Below are positions 36,755-48,302 of a stretch of 64,000 nt of DNA, one piece after another (position 1 is the stretch's first letter; each line of letters begins with the position of its first letter). Source of the DNA: Chionis minor (taxonomy: Eukaryota > Chordata > Aves > Charadriiformes > Chionididae); assembly GCA_013398295.1 (NCBI GenBank), contig VZSF01008218.1, positions 176,285 through 240,284 on the forward strand, in the 5' to 3' direction. Position numbers and translations under genes: made by a program. Below the pieces are notes generated by a model. That model was not told the DNA's origin. It saw only the letters and a list, made by a program, of their open reading frames with translations, and did no database searches.

Positions 36755-37658
36755 ATCAAGTCTTATTCAACATGTTCATCAGTGACCCGGATGAGGGGAC
36801 AGAGTGTACCCTCAGCAAGTTTGCTGATGGTGCAAAACTGAGAGGAGCGGCTGACACACCATTGCCATTCAGTGAGACCTGGACTGGCTAGAAAGTTGGG
36901 CAGAGAGGAACCTAATGAAGTTCCACAAGGGCAAGTGTAGGGTCCTGCACCTGGGGAGGAATATCCCTATGCACCAGCACAGGTCAGGGGTTGAGCTGCT
37001 GGAAAGCAGCTCTGCAGAGAGGGACCTGGAAGACCTGGTGGACAGCAAATTGAGCATGAGCCAGCAATGTGCCCTTGTTGGTCAAGGCCAATGGTATCAT
37101 GGGATGCATTAAAAAGAGCGTGGCCAGCGGGTCCAGGGAGGTCATCCTCCCACTCTATGCTGCCGTGGTGAGGCCACATCTGGAGTGCTCTGTTCAGTTC
37201 TGGATTCCCCAGTTCAAGACAGACAGAAACCACTGGAGAGAGCGCAGTGGAGGGCTATGAAGATGATCAAGGGAATGGAGCACCTCTCTTATGAGGAAAG
37301 GCTGAGAGACCGGAGTCTGTTTAGCCTGGAGAAGAGAAGACTGAGAGGGGATCTCATCAATGCTTATCAATATCTGAAGGGTGGGTGTCAAGAGGATGGG
37401 GCCAGACTCTTTTTGGTGGTGCCCAGTGACAGGACCAGGGGCAATGGGCACAAACTGGAACACAGGAAATTCCCTCTGAGCTTTGAGGGTGATGGAGGAC
37501 TGGAACAGTCTGCCCAGAGAAGTGGTGGAGTCTCCTTCTCTGGAGATATTAAAAACCTGCCTGGATGCATCCCTGTCCATCCTGCTCTAGGTGAGCCTGC
37601 TTTGGCAGGGGGATTGGACTAGAATGTCCCTTCCAACCCCTACCATTCCATGATTCTG
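36755..37658 (+). mobile_element. CR1 LINE fragment, 5'-truncated and inactive
   Basis: Translated pieces match the C-terminal half of CR1 ORF2. They run from the end of the reverse transcriptase ([11 protein letters not shown], then [10 protein letters not shown] near 36815-36845) to the region after it ([10 protein letters not shown] near 36920, REVILPLYA near 37137, [20 protein letters not shown] near 37290-37345). The pieces lie in different frames, so several frameshifts are present. The catalytic motif reads FADG where FADD is expected, which would abolish activity. The 3' end 'ccattccatgattctg' (37643-37658) matches a CR1 terminus. The left end is approximate. It is a different, more diverged copy than the two minus-strand elements. 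Confidence 0.92.
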
Positions 37659-39980
37659 CATTTGCCCTTTTGCCAATAATGCTGTAAAATATTCTTCACG
37701 TTGAGTGATGAACTGCACTGTCAGGCCCCTAAAATATGTACATGATTTGCTAAACACTGTATCTGTATCAAAAGAAATGTGAAACTACCTAAGCCTAATC
37801 TGGATAATTGGTGAACCCTTTTATTCTCCCGTTTGAGGATAACATGGACTGTCTACCTTGCATCTGCACACTAGCTTTCATTTCAAGTTGGCTGCCCCTT
37901 GATCTCCATTGGCAGCAGGTATCTGTTCCCATCACTGTCTTTTCCAGTCTCCAAATACATTTCCTTGTAATTTTGCCTATGCTTTCTTGTTCATGCCTCC
38001 GATGATAGTAACCTTCATAATAGCATATTACTTTCCAGACTGAAGTCTGAAACGATACACGCACCATGATGTGAATAAATATCCCTTAGTGAGAATGTAT
38101 TAAGTAGCTCTATTTACTATCTCTTTCTGGAAACCTACTTTTCTGTCAACTATTGCTAATCGTATAGATATCAGTTGCCAGAAGTAACTCTTGCTATCAG
38201 CATTTAAAATGTTTTATCTCTACTGCTTCTGTTTCATAACTGAGCCGCTGCTGAGTGAATGGCAGAAGTTGCTATTTACAGTATTTGTTGCATCATCTGT
38301 TTGGGCCTGGGAGAAATCCTATTTACCTACACAGATAATAAGGTGGTGTAATTTTATATAGGAATGAAAAAAATCATTTAGTCATAGCCAAATTTGTTTC
38401 CTAGAAGTATTTTTAGATGTCTCATTTTAATTTTTTTTTTTTTTTCACCTACTTGGGTAGTAAGGCATGGAGAAAACAACGAATGTGGTTGTGTCAGGTT
38501 GCTTCGTTTGCTTTTGTTTCTAACTATTTTGCTATCGCAACGTATTATAGGTCACCTATTTTTTTGTAAATCAGTTTCTGCGTGTCTGGAAATTTTGTAT
38601 TGTAGCACTGAGACGTGGTAAAAGACACCGCTCCCACCTCAGGTTGGGGACGGAAGCCAGGAAAGGTTGCAGCAAGGGAAAGCAGGAACACACTAAATGA
38701 AGGCGTATTCACCAACAATGATGGACATCTGATGGACATCAGTAGTAGTGACTAGAAGATGACCCCAGGCACAAAGGAAAAGATAATGCACTGTGTAGAT
38801 AAGAATCTATGCTATACAGCTCCAGCTGCATACGGAGGGAAAGCAAGCTGCGCCAGGTCCCGAGCCTGCCACGTGGGAAAAGATACAACTTTAAAAACAA
38901 TGTTGGTGTAACTGAAGTGAAATTGGTTTTGAACCAGGTGCCATAGGGGTCATATTCGCTATTTATAACATAGTAGGTTAGTCAGTTTATCTCCGTCGGC
39001 ATACCTAAACTGTTACTTGATTCTCAGGACTCACGTGCTACGGAATACAAAAGAAAGTAGGGAAAGCTCAGTATTTCTGTCGTTGCCAAACACCAGGTGT
39101 TTAAAACCAATTTGGAAAGAGGCCTTAACGTAAGAAAATTAAGTGTAAAAGAATGCTGTAAACCAGCGTCCTCATGGCCAAACTCCACGCAAGTAGAAGG
39201 AGCAATAGTCAATTTCTAAACTTTGGCTAAAGTCTTTGTTTTATGAAAAGCCTGTTTCATGAAAAATGTCACAACCTCAGAAAAAGACATCAGCAGATTA
39301 TTCCAATAAAACGGATGTGTGGACACTGCTTCCAAGAGAAAACTTATTATCCTGAGAAATTACGTAGAGCTAGCTGCCGCATTAATATACATGCATTTGA
39401 CAGATCTTTTCAGGAAAAATCAGCTTTATCCCAAAGGGATCATCACTAAACATAATTTATTCTGTCCTTTGCTACATCCTGACTTGCCCTTAAGAAGGCG
39501 TTGAGCAAATGTAAGCTTAGCTTGTATATGTCAGGTGTCCGATACTGACCATTCCCAGTAAAAGACTGACAAATTAATTTTCAAGTCTCAACATTCAGTA
39601 TCAGGATTGGTAAGGTAAACCTTAGCATCTCTATCCCCATATTTTTCTGAACAGAATAGAAATAATTTAACCAAGACTGAATAAGCTTTGAAAAAGGGTA
39701 ACAAAACAGATCGTGAATAGGAGTTTATATGATTTCCTTTGTGCTTAATTCAGCTACCTTATGCCTCTTTCCAAAGGTTGTTGACTATTGTGGGTTTGGG
39801 TTTTTTTAAATTCTATTTTGTGCCTGAAATGAACTCTGGCTGAAAATAGTAATTCAATTAATATACCATCCATCAATAATAAGTAGCTTTGTATTTGTCT
39901 TAATAGCAATACCCAAAATGCACAGAGATTTTTTTGCCTATTAATTCAAGCGGCGAAAAGAAATTAATAGAAATCACCTG
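37659..39980. other. Non-coding stretch, no gene recognised
   Basis: AT-rich non-coding sequence with a T run at 38431-38446. No gene, RNA or repeat is recognised. Confidence 0.4.
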
Positions 39981-40065
39981 CTTTTTACAAATTAAGAAAC
40001 TAAAATACAAAGAATTTAAGTGGTTTGCCCAAGGTTTCACAGCAAATCCATACCAGAACCATAAA
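39981..40065 (+). repeat. MIR-like SINE relic
   Basis: The order 'acaaattaagaaactaaa', 'acaaagaatttaagtgg', 'tttgcccaaggtttcacagc' follows the known MIR/CORE-SINE order (A-rich lead, 'gaggttaagtgacttgccc', 'aaggtcacacagc'). It is heavily decayed. The boundaries are uncertain. Confidence 0.45.
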
Positions 40066-40880
40066 TTATTCTTATATTAGCTACAAACTATAACGACGAA
40101 ATTAAGATACTGTAAAAGGGGAATCCCGGTTTGATTAGCTGGGAAGTACTTAGCCTGATACCTGTGGTACATTTTTCTTTCTGACCAAGCTGTTGTCAGT
40201 CCTGTGCATTAACACACACCCCAATAAGAAAAACTTAAAAATTAATCCAGGTTGAAATTGTCATGCGCAAATGAGCACTCTGACCTTCTTTTTAAATTTT
40301 TGAGGAAATTGCCCCCAACCAGCTGTAGGTGGAGAAGGGGAAAAAATCCTTAGTAATTAGTATTTACTAATGACTTTGCAATGGGAATCTATCAGTTTAA
40401 ACATGTCGGTCTGTCGTTAAGATCTGGTGTGTATCTTTAGCTGTTAAGATTTCTTCTGAAAGGAAGGACAATGTGCTGAGCAGAGGGGTTTTTTGGGCAC
40501 GTGACGATTCCTTAACCACCGATACTGAAATCTTAATAAAAAGCTTTCAAGCATATTTAAGTGTAAGTATGCATATAGCAGGCCTAGAGTGAGAAGCTGG
40601 ACCGTATGTGGGTGGGTTTGCATGCATAAATATGACAGCCACAGAGGTAGTTGTGATTTGGTAGCAGACCTCTCCACAGTTTTGTGTTCCTCGTCACGTA
40701 ATTGGGGACCTAAATTTTACTGAGCATTGCCGATATTAATTACAATTAAAATTAAAATATTAATTAAATCTAGCCAACCCTTTACCCAGTAAATTTGCCC
40801 CCGTGTGTGTACATGTGTGCAATAAAAAAGAAAGTTCTAATTAGAGTAGGGCACCAACGTCTTTTGTGTTCTCATGAAAA
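40066..40880. other. Non-coding stretch, no gene recognised
   Basis: AT-rich non-coding DNA with TTAAT/AAATTA-rich sequence near 40735-40770. Nothing is recognised. Confidence 0.4.
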
Positions 40881-40975
40881 TCATAGAATCATAGAATCAC
40901 TTGGGTTGGAAGAGACCTTCAAGATCATCGAGTCCAACCATAAACCTACACTGCCAAAACCACCCATCGTGTTAA
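40881..40975 (-). mobile_element. CR1 LINE 3'-end fragment
   Basis: It begins with two tcatagaat units (the CR1 3' tail read in reverse) and continues 'cacttgggttggaagagacc', 'ttcaagatcatcgagtccaa', 'ccataaacctacactgcc'. The same string opens the element at 42492 with few differences, so the two belong to the same or a closely related subfamily. About 90 bp is typical of heavily 5'-truncated copies. It has no coding part. Confidence 0.93.
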
Positions 40976-42491
40976 ATATGAAAAACATAGAACTTTTTTT
41001 TTTTTCCTCCGAATTGCTCCCTGTGTCCAAATTTGGACTTATAACTACAGCTGTTATTTTTTTTTTTTTCTTCTTAACATGAATCTGCAAGCCCCCGTTG
41101 TAAGGGGTTTTTTGTGCATCAAACTGTTCAAAATGCAATACGCTTACAAGGAAGGCAAATATTTGTTTCGTAACTGAGATGTGTTACAACTGGTTGGAAG
41201 TACATCTACCTCAGGATTTAGATACTGACAAAAAGCATTAGTTTGTACAAGATTTCTGTGCATATCTCTCTTCAAAGAATTCAGTAGTTTTGATGTTTGG
41301 ATAATAATTGTTGCACATAGTATCTGCCTCTGCACCCAAAAAAATTGATTTTTCAAAACATGAGAATCATGGACTGGGTATATTAGCATAGAAAAGAAGT
41401 GTCTTGTGATATTGTGTCTACTTAGCTTATATGTTTGAAAATTCCCAGAGTAATACTATATATTTTATCTTCTAGAACACCTAGGTGCTCTCTCAACTCT
41501 CAAAATAATATGTCAAGTATCCAAGCCTCAATAGGCCCTGGTCCACATGAACGTTAGCTGGAATTTTCTATAAGTACTTTCATTAAAATTAAACAGTGGC
41601 TTCTTCTGTTGTATTGCTGGGTCTATGACTGATAGCGCTGAAATTTGCATCACAAATAAATGATTGGCCCTTCAACTATTTCACACGTCCTTACAGACAG
41701 GCAAATGTGATATATGGCATCCACAGACATCTCAATGAACATAATCATGATATCACAATATATCATGTTACACTGGTATATGTTCAGGTCACACAATTTA
41801 CTGTCAGTGGTGTGAGCATTAACAGGGCTAAATTATATGGATGCTGCAGAGAACAGTTTGGGTGCATTATGCTGATGCTTTGGACTTTAAAATGTTAATA
41901 TTGCAAATGAAAGGTACACTTTGTGTATCATAAATCTAAGTGTCTATTCTTCCTGTGTGCTCAATAAATACACTTCTCATCAACTTTTAATTATGCTGTT
42001 TGCATTATTCTGTCCTGAAGAGGATAACACTCTGTAAATCATCCACTTCTAATGTACACTACAGCATAAGTTTAGTTAATTAAACCATATATTTTAGTAG
42101 TCCTTGCACTTCCATCTTGTAAAGCTGCTGGGAAAAAATAATATAGAGAGGTTTTTATTTATTGTAACTGAATTTAAGGTGGCATTAGAAAAGTTTAACA
42201 CGGTTAGATGTGTATATTGCTGTTGCCCAGTAGATTACTTATGAACATCCAGTCTCAAAAACTTATTGTCTACCTATTGCTACAAGAGTGGGAGACTTCT
42301 TAAACAGGCTGATTTTCCCATAGAACCACGTCAGTGTATTTAATGGTCAATATTATCAGAACTGAATCGGGTATATGCTCATCCATTTACATAATTTGTT
42401 ACATTAATTTAACAGAGAGAGATTTATTTTGAAACAAAATTCACAATCAGTGGAATTAGGAGATCCTCTCTATTCTCCTTACCTTTGAATT
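40976..42491. other. AT-rich non-coding stretch
   Basis: Two T runs (40993-41005 and 41058-41070) and AT-rich sequence. No gene is recognised. Confidence 0.4.
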
Positions 42492-42589
42492 TCATAGAAT
42501 CATAGAATCACTTGGGTTGGAAGAGACCTTCAAGATCATCAAGTCCAACCATAAACCTATACCAAAAACCCACCCCTAAACCATGTCCT

Positions 42590-43237
42590 TCAGCACCACG
42601 TCCACCCGTCTTTTAAATACCGCCAGGGACGGTGATTCCACCACCTCCCTGGGCAGCCTGTTCCAATGCCTGAGAACCCTTTCAGTAAGGAAGTTTTTTT
42701 CCTAATATGCAACCTAAACCTCCCCTGGCACAATCTGAGGCCATTTCCTCTTGTTCTGTTGCTTGTTACTTGGGAGAAGAGACTGACCCCCACCTCGCTA
42801 CAACCTCCCTTCAGGGAGTTGTAGAGAGTGAGAAGGTCTCCCCTCAACCTTCTCTTCTCCAGGCTAAACAATCCCAGTTCCCTCAGCCGCTCCTCATAAG
42901 ACTTGTTCTCCAGACCCCTCACCAGCTTTGTTGCCCTTCTCTGGACACGTTCCAGCACCTCTATGTCTCTCCGATACTGCGGTGCCCAAAACTGGACACA
43001 GCACTCGAGCTGCGGCCTCACCAGTGCTGAGTACAGGGGCACAATCACTGCCCTGCTCCTGCTGGTCACACCGTTCTTGATACAGGCCAAGGTGCCACTG
43101 GCCTTCTTGGCCACCTGGGCACACGCTGGCTCATGTTCAGCCCACTGTCCACCAGGACCCCCAGATCCTTTTCCGCCAGGCAGTTTCCAGCCGCTCCTCC
43201 CCAAGCCTGTGGTGCTGCCTGGGGTTGTTGCGACCAA
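42590..43237 (-). pseudogene. CR1 ORF2 C-terminal region, frameshifted
   Basis: Downstream of the RT frame, CR1-like C-terminal sequence continues in a shifted frame: [39 protein letters not shown] and [20 protein letters not shown] are all recognisable. The first about 40 residues and the last about 35 residues are out of frame with CR1 (the true tail reads through another frame). At least three frameshifts therefore separate this from the FADD motif. The region follows the RT active site in CR1 ORF2 and corresponds to the thumb or C-terminal part. It is a fossil. Confidence 0.85.
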
Positions 43238-43270
43238 AGTGCAGGACCCGGCACTTGGCCTTGTTAAACC

Positions 43271-44575
43271 TCATCCCATTGGCCTCAGCCCATCGATCCA
43301 GCCTGTCCAGATCCCTCTGTAGAGCTTCCTACCCTCAGGCAGATCAACACTCCCGCCTAATTTGGTGTCATCTGCGAACTTACTGAGGGTGCACTCAATC
43401 CCCTCGTCCAGATCATCGATAAAAATGTTAAACAAGACTGGCCCCAAAACTGAGCCCTGAGGAACGCCGCTTGAGACCTGACGCCAACTGGATTTAGCAC
43501 CGTTCACCACAACTCTCTGGGCTCGGCCATCCAGCCAGTTTTTAACCCAGCGCAGAGTCCACCTGTCCATGCTGTGGGCTGCCAGCTTCTCTGGCAGAAT
43601 GCTGTGGGAGACTGTGCCAAAGGCCTTACTGAAGTCCAAATAGACAACATCCACAGCCTTTCCCTTGTCCACCAGGCGGGTCACCTGGTCATCAAAGGAG
43701 ATCAGGTTGGTCAGGCAGGACCTGCCCTTCATGAATCCATGTTGGCTGGGCCTGATCTCCTGCTTGTCTTTCACTTGCCATGTGAGTGCACTCAGGATGA
43801 GTTGTTCCATAACCTTTCCTGGCACCGAGGTCAGGCTGACAGGTCTGTAGTTGCCCAGATCCTCCTTACGGCCCTTCCTGTAGATGGGCGTCACATTGGC
43901 AAGCCTGCAGTCGTCTGGGACCTCCCCTGTTGACCAGGACCGCTGATAAATGATGGAGAGTGGCTTGGCAAGCTCCTCCGCCAGTTCCCTCAGCACTCTG
44001 GGGTGGATCCCATCCGGCCCCATAGACTTGTGACTATTCAGTTGATGTAGCAGGTCACTAACTGCTTCCTCCTGGATTATGGGGGGTTTATTTTGTTCTC
44101 CAACGTTGTCTTCCAGCTCTGGAGGGTGAGTATCCTGAGGATAACTGGTTTTTCTGTTGAAGACTGAGGCAAAGAAGGCATTAAGTACCTCAGCCTTCTC
44201 CTCATCCTTGCTGACAATCTTCCCCTCTGTATCTAGTAAAGGGTGGAGATTCACCCTGCCTCTCTTTTTGTTGTTAATATATTTGTAAAACCCTTTTTTA
44301 TTGTCTTTAACACCAGAGGCCAGATTAAGTTCTAGCTGTTCTTTTGCCTTTCTGGTGTTCTTTCTACATGACCTTACTAGGGCTTTATACTCTTCTTGAG
44401 ATGCCTGCCCCTTCTTCCAAAGACGGTACACTCTCCTTTTTTCTCTGAGACCCAGCAGAAGCTCCCTGTTCAGCCAGGCCGGTCGTCTTCCCCGCCGGTT
44501 CATCTTACGGCACATGGGGTCAGCCTGCTCCTGTGCCTCCAAGAGCACTTTCTTGAAGAGCATCCCCAGTGCCAC
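43271..44575 (-). pseudogene. CR1 ORF2 reverse transcriptase, partial
   Basis: This open frame has 434 codons. Copying RNA at a nicked genomic target (target-primed reverse transcription) is the family's known role. A basic N-terminal region (residues 1-110) is followed by the RT domain: GPDGIHP (186-192), NYRPVSLTS (242-250), YLDFSKAFG with the catalytic Asp (312-320), [13 protein letters not shown] (370-382) and FADD (400-403). All three catalytic Asp are present. AFG replaces the usual AFD just after motif A. A frameshift near residue 416 (about 43325) ends the frame early. The start ATG is incidental, because the element is truncated upstream. It is not expected to be functional. Confidence 0.93.
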
Positions 44576-44580
44576 CTCCT

Positions 44581-46179
44581 GTTTTTCAAAGCACAGTTTT
44601 TACGTGATTCTGAACGAAATCCCCTGAATGACTTCGCACTTACTGCCCCATCTATAATGTCTAAATACAAATATTTTCAGAGGGATTTTATCTGCAGAAT
44701 GGTTTGAAATGAAATCTATATTCAGGATTCTCTTCCTTGCAGCCAAGTGAACTTGCTCCACCTACAGAATTTACAGTTATATAGTGCGCTTGGTTGGAAG
44801 TACTGCTAAATAAGAGGGAGAGTGTTATATTTTGCTCTTTACATGTTCTTTTCCTTATTTCAGAAGGGTATTAGAAAAAAAAGTCTCAACGAAATGGCAA
44901 CTTCCTAATATCAAATTACAATAGTTTTAATTGCAAGAAAAAATAAATAGGCCTCCCCAAAACCAGCAAACCCTAGAGTAAGTGTTCAAGAAACTGGTTA
45001 GTGTGGTGTAGAAATCACATGATTAGGACTGAGCTTATAGACTATTTTCTCACTCTTTATTTGAGGCTGTCCTGTCACATGATTTCAGGATTGTTGATCG
45101 CATAAAAAGTAGGAGATAGAAGCTAAAATGTTATCCGTTTCTTACAAGTAAGAAGGAACTGGACAATTTTTATCCCTGTGTAATAAGGACTAAGGGACCA
45201 AGAGTTTATAACATGCTTATTTTGAGTGCTCCTCTCCTGCAGATTGAGGCAGTAGAGATGTTTGTCTCCTATAAACGTAAGACCACAGTTTTGTTAATAG
45301 AGTTCTCTCACCTCTGGCTGAAATCACTATGTCTTGGCTCACACGTGATGTAATTAAAACCCTTAATTTACTTGCACTTGAGTTTGATGAAGACTTTGGT
45401 ATTAAGCTGTTTGTCTGTGTTTCTTGACCACTGTCTGTATTGCTGTGTAGGATGGCGCAGATTAAGAATTAAGCCAAATGACAGATGGTCGTTTTCCACT
45501 CATAATTCTACAGCACCATGTCCTTAAAAAAACAAAAAGGGGTTGGTGGGAGGGAGCAGCTTCTGCAAAATAAGTGGGAGTTGAGGAGACCTATTCCTCG
45601 ATACTACTTCATAGTTGATACTATCTTGTTAGGGCAGCCCTTGCTATTTTCTGTGTGTTTGGCTTCCACGCATAGAAAAGGGGCTAGGTATTAATGTAAG
45701 CTATACTAGGGTAAGAAGCCATTTCTAAGCATTTTTTTTCTCCTTTGACACAGCTGCCTCAACATGCTTTGTTGCATGCTAAGTCACGGCCTGGCACCAC
45801 TGGTTAAAATACAGTGACATTAGCTGGTTTCTTCCATATTTGTTTGATTTTTGCACAAAACCACGTATTTTTCATTCATACGGTGGCGTGAAAGCACAAG
45901 GACCTAAAAGGAAAGGCAAAAACTATGGTTGTTAGCCAGCATTTAGAAAACTGGTGAGCTTTAGGAAGGCTTTTAAATGCTCATAAGGAACTGCAGCTCC
46001 CTGGGAATACCGGTCGGATGTATATTTGGTTCAGTCTAAAACAGCATAGGAAGGTCCTTTAGTTAAGAACAATAAAAACTTCTTTTTCTCTCAACTACTG
46101 CTGAGGCAGTTAAGAACCCGGTGTACTTCTTACACCCCTCGGGGTGTCTGTGTTTTATTGATGGCGCGGACTCCTCTCT
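44581..46179. other. Non-coding stretch, no gene recognised
   Basis: Mostly AT-rich sequence. No gene, RNA or repeat is recognised. Confidence 0.4.
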
Positions 46180-46870
46180 AACCCCAGCCTCCCCTGTGCT
46201 GCGGCTCACGTCAGGCTGGCCCGGAGCTCTGGACCGGCGTGCCTGACTTTAAACACAAACAGCAAGGCTGCGGCTTTGCTGCAGACGGTGACATTTACTC
46301 ACGTTATTATCACCAGGCAGAGAGGGTCACGGGAGGGAGAAACTGCTCTTTCTTTTGACTGCAGGGAGAGGGGGAGCCATGCCCCCGCCCCGAGGCGGAC
46401 GCTGCCTCTGTAATGGACGCCGGCTGACCGGGGCTGCTGGGCGACGTTCTCCAGCCGCAGAGCACCTACAGCTTTGATTTTGCGCACGTAGGGTCGGTGC
46501 GTCGGGGTCTGCCATCCCGAAGCGGCGGTCGCAGGCTGAAGGAAGCCGAGCGCGCTGCCGTTCGGAAGCGGCCCTCTGCGAAGCGGCTCCACTCCTCTCC
46601 CATCAATTTTTACAAGCCCCCGCTCCACCTTCAGGGGTGTTTTAAACGTGTTTTCCTTCTACAGACAGCAATTAACGGGCACGCTTCAAGAAGAGCAGGC
46701 GCTTTTTCAGCAAGTGGCTGGGATGTGTGGAAAGGTCGGAGTTTCGCGAGGCCAGCGGGCACCGTCTGCCAGGGCCGTGCCCGCGCCATGTCGGGGGCTC
46801 CTTAGGCCCCATCGATGGCCGCCGGCAGGGAGCGCTAGGCTTGGCTCCCAACTCGAGTGCTGAGGGGTAC
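46180..46870. promoter_or_regulatory. CpG island, candidate promoter
   Basis: This is the densest CpG region of the window, with many CG dinucleotides and GC-box-like words between 46370 and 46620 and again at 46720-46830. Frames of about 60-110 codons run on both strands, which is usual for GC-rich DNA that has few stop codons, and none has a recognisable domain. The island could be the start of a transcript running in either direction. Orphan CpG islands in gene deserts are also known. No exon can be assigned. Confidence 0.55.
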
Positions 46871-47072
46871 AACTTTAACGCCGAGGTTTTTCCTCTCTGT
46901 TCTGCTCACACGCACACATAGGAGCACATTCATTATTCCCATCAGCAGAGCTGGGATTTGGGGAGCTGGGGAAAGTGAGACCGAGGAGTTAAATCCTAAC
47001 GGGGATTGCAGGGCCTCAGCTGGAGAATCTCCACAAGCTTGGAGCAATCAAATGCAGCTGAGGCCAATTTAA

Positions 47073-47119
47073 AACAAAACAACAACAAAAAAAAAAAAAC
47101 AAAAAGAAAAAAAAAGAAA
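47073..47119. repeat. A-rich low-complexity tract
   Basis: Runs of A interrupted by C and G, located about 200 bp after the CpG island. It could be read as a retrocopy tail, but no polyadenylation signal or mRNA-like body precedes it. Confidence 0.75.
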
Positions 47120-47188
47120 TCTGCCCTTTCTCATGGCAGTGGGAAACCAGGATTTGCAGAGCTGTTCTCAGAACAATAGCTCTAGTGG

Positions 47189-47199
47189 TATAAAAGGCG
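47189..47199 (+). promoter_or_regulatory. Consensus TATA box
   Basis: TATAAAAGGCG matches the vertebrate TATA consensus with a G/C-rich 3' flank. It lies about 320 bp downstream of the CpG island. A start site would be expected near 47215-47225. Single TATA matches are common by chance. Confidence 0.25.
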
Positions 47200-48302
47200 T
47201 GTTCGGAAGTTTACCCCCTTTTAAGCACGTTAAGGTATGTGGTGACTAGGATGCCTGCCTGCGCAAGTGTGTGTGAGTAAAATCTGGGTATTTATTGGAA
47301 TAAGAAATCCAGAGGTAAACACATACCATCAGAGGGGTTTTTTATTGTTTAATCAGAGTGCCATCTGATATTTCTTACAGTGGTTATTTCCTGGCCCTGC
47401 CCTGAAACCTGAAGGATGGGGGAGAAAGAACATCTGTCCTTTTATTTTCCCAAAATATGTAGCTTCTCTGACCAGTGAAAGCCCTCTTGTTTTATACTAG
47501 GTTTGTTTGGGATGTTGACGTTCAGATTGTTTTTCTTTAAATGGCTAATTAAATTTTCGGTGAAATTTTACAAGCCACTCAAAATTGCATTTAGTAGCTT
47601 TCTTAGGAACACTTACTGTATTTAGGATTTGAACTTTGGTAGGTTGAAATCAGTCGCGTAAATCAATGGGTATGCATTTTTATTTTTCTATTAAGTATAT
47701 CTACCAGTACTAGTGTATTGATATCAATATTTATGGCTAAGTGCTTTTTAATCCTCGGTGCTATAGTTATTTAAAGTTTGCCATTATTGCTTGCAATAAC
47801 GTCAATAGACTGATTTGTTAGATTTCTGTAAAGTGTGTAGCAAATCTTAACACTAAATATTAACGGGTCCTTTCAGCAGCCTGAAAAAATTTCAACTTTT
47901 TTTTTTTTTTTTAGTGGAGGGACTTAGATTTTTTACATTTGCTTCACTTCTTCTCTGCTTCCAGGTAGGATAAGTCTTAAGTTATTATACCACCAATTGT
48001 ATCGCACCATCTTATGCTATCTTAAAATGCCCTACATGTATCTGGTGTCATTGTAAAAGAGAATTCAAATTTGAATGTCACGGTAATGGTACTCGACAGA
48101 AATCTACGTTCCTGATAAAATTACAATTTGTATTCTATCTTCTTGTTTTGTGTGTGTGTGTAAGGAAAACCTCATGCTATATTCATTCAAAGCTTTCTGA
48201 AGCTTTGTTTTTCCTTAGAAGATGTCCTAGATTTTATTTTTTAATGTTGTTCCTGATTTATTGAATGTCCATGTTTCCCTGGATAGTACCATCTTTTGAG
48301 TT
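47200..48302. other. AT-rich non-coding stretch
   Basis: No gene is recognised. A T run lies at 47898-47913 and a short (TG)n at about 48150-48162. Confidence 0.4.

Larger units (their letters stand above)
42492..44580 (-). mobile_element. CR1 LINE, 5'-truncated, about 2.1 kb
   Basis: A CR1 non-LTR retrotransposon lies on the minus strand, with its 3' tail at 42492 (two tcatagaat units) and its truncated 5' end near 44580. It contains a short 3' UTR, the C-terminal part of ORF2 in broken frames (about 42600-43330) and an open reverse-transcriptase part (43271-44575). Full CR1 is about 4.5 kb, so the 5' UTR, ORF1 and the endonuclease part are missing. I see no target-site duplication, as is usual for CR1. 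The long frames on the + strand are shadows of this element. The size of the open RT frame suggests it is the youngest CR1 copy in the window. Confidence 0.95.

Noticed and set aside
37194..37580. Minus-strand frame of 128 codons
   Set aside because: It is antisense to the plus-strand CR1 fragment.
42707..43322. Plus-strand frames of 107 and 139 codons
   Set aside because: They lie antisense to the CR1 ORF2 fossil and are shadows of its codon structure.
43574..43933. Plus-strand frame of 119 codons
   Set aside because: It is antisense to the CR1 reverse-transcriptase frame and has no independent domain.
46299..46805. Frames of 102-109 codons on both strands of the CpG island
   Set aside because: GC-rich DNA has few stop codons. 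The frames compete on opposite strands and are rich in Arg, Pro, Gly and Ala without domains.
46180..47119. CpG-rich segment with an A-rich end read as a processed retrocopy
   Set aside because: There is no mRNA-like open frame, no polyadenylation signal before the A-rich tract, and no visible target-site duplication.
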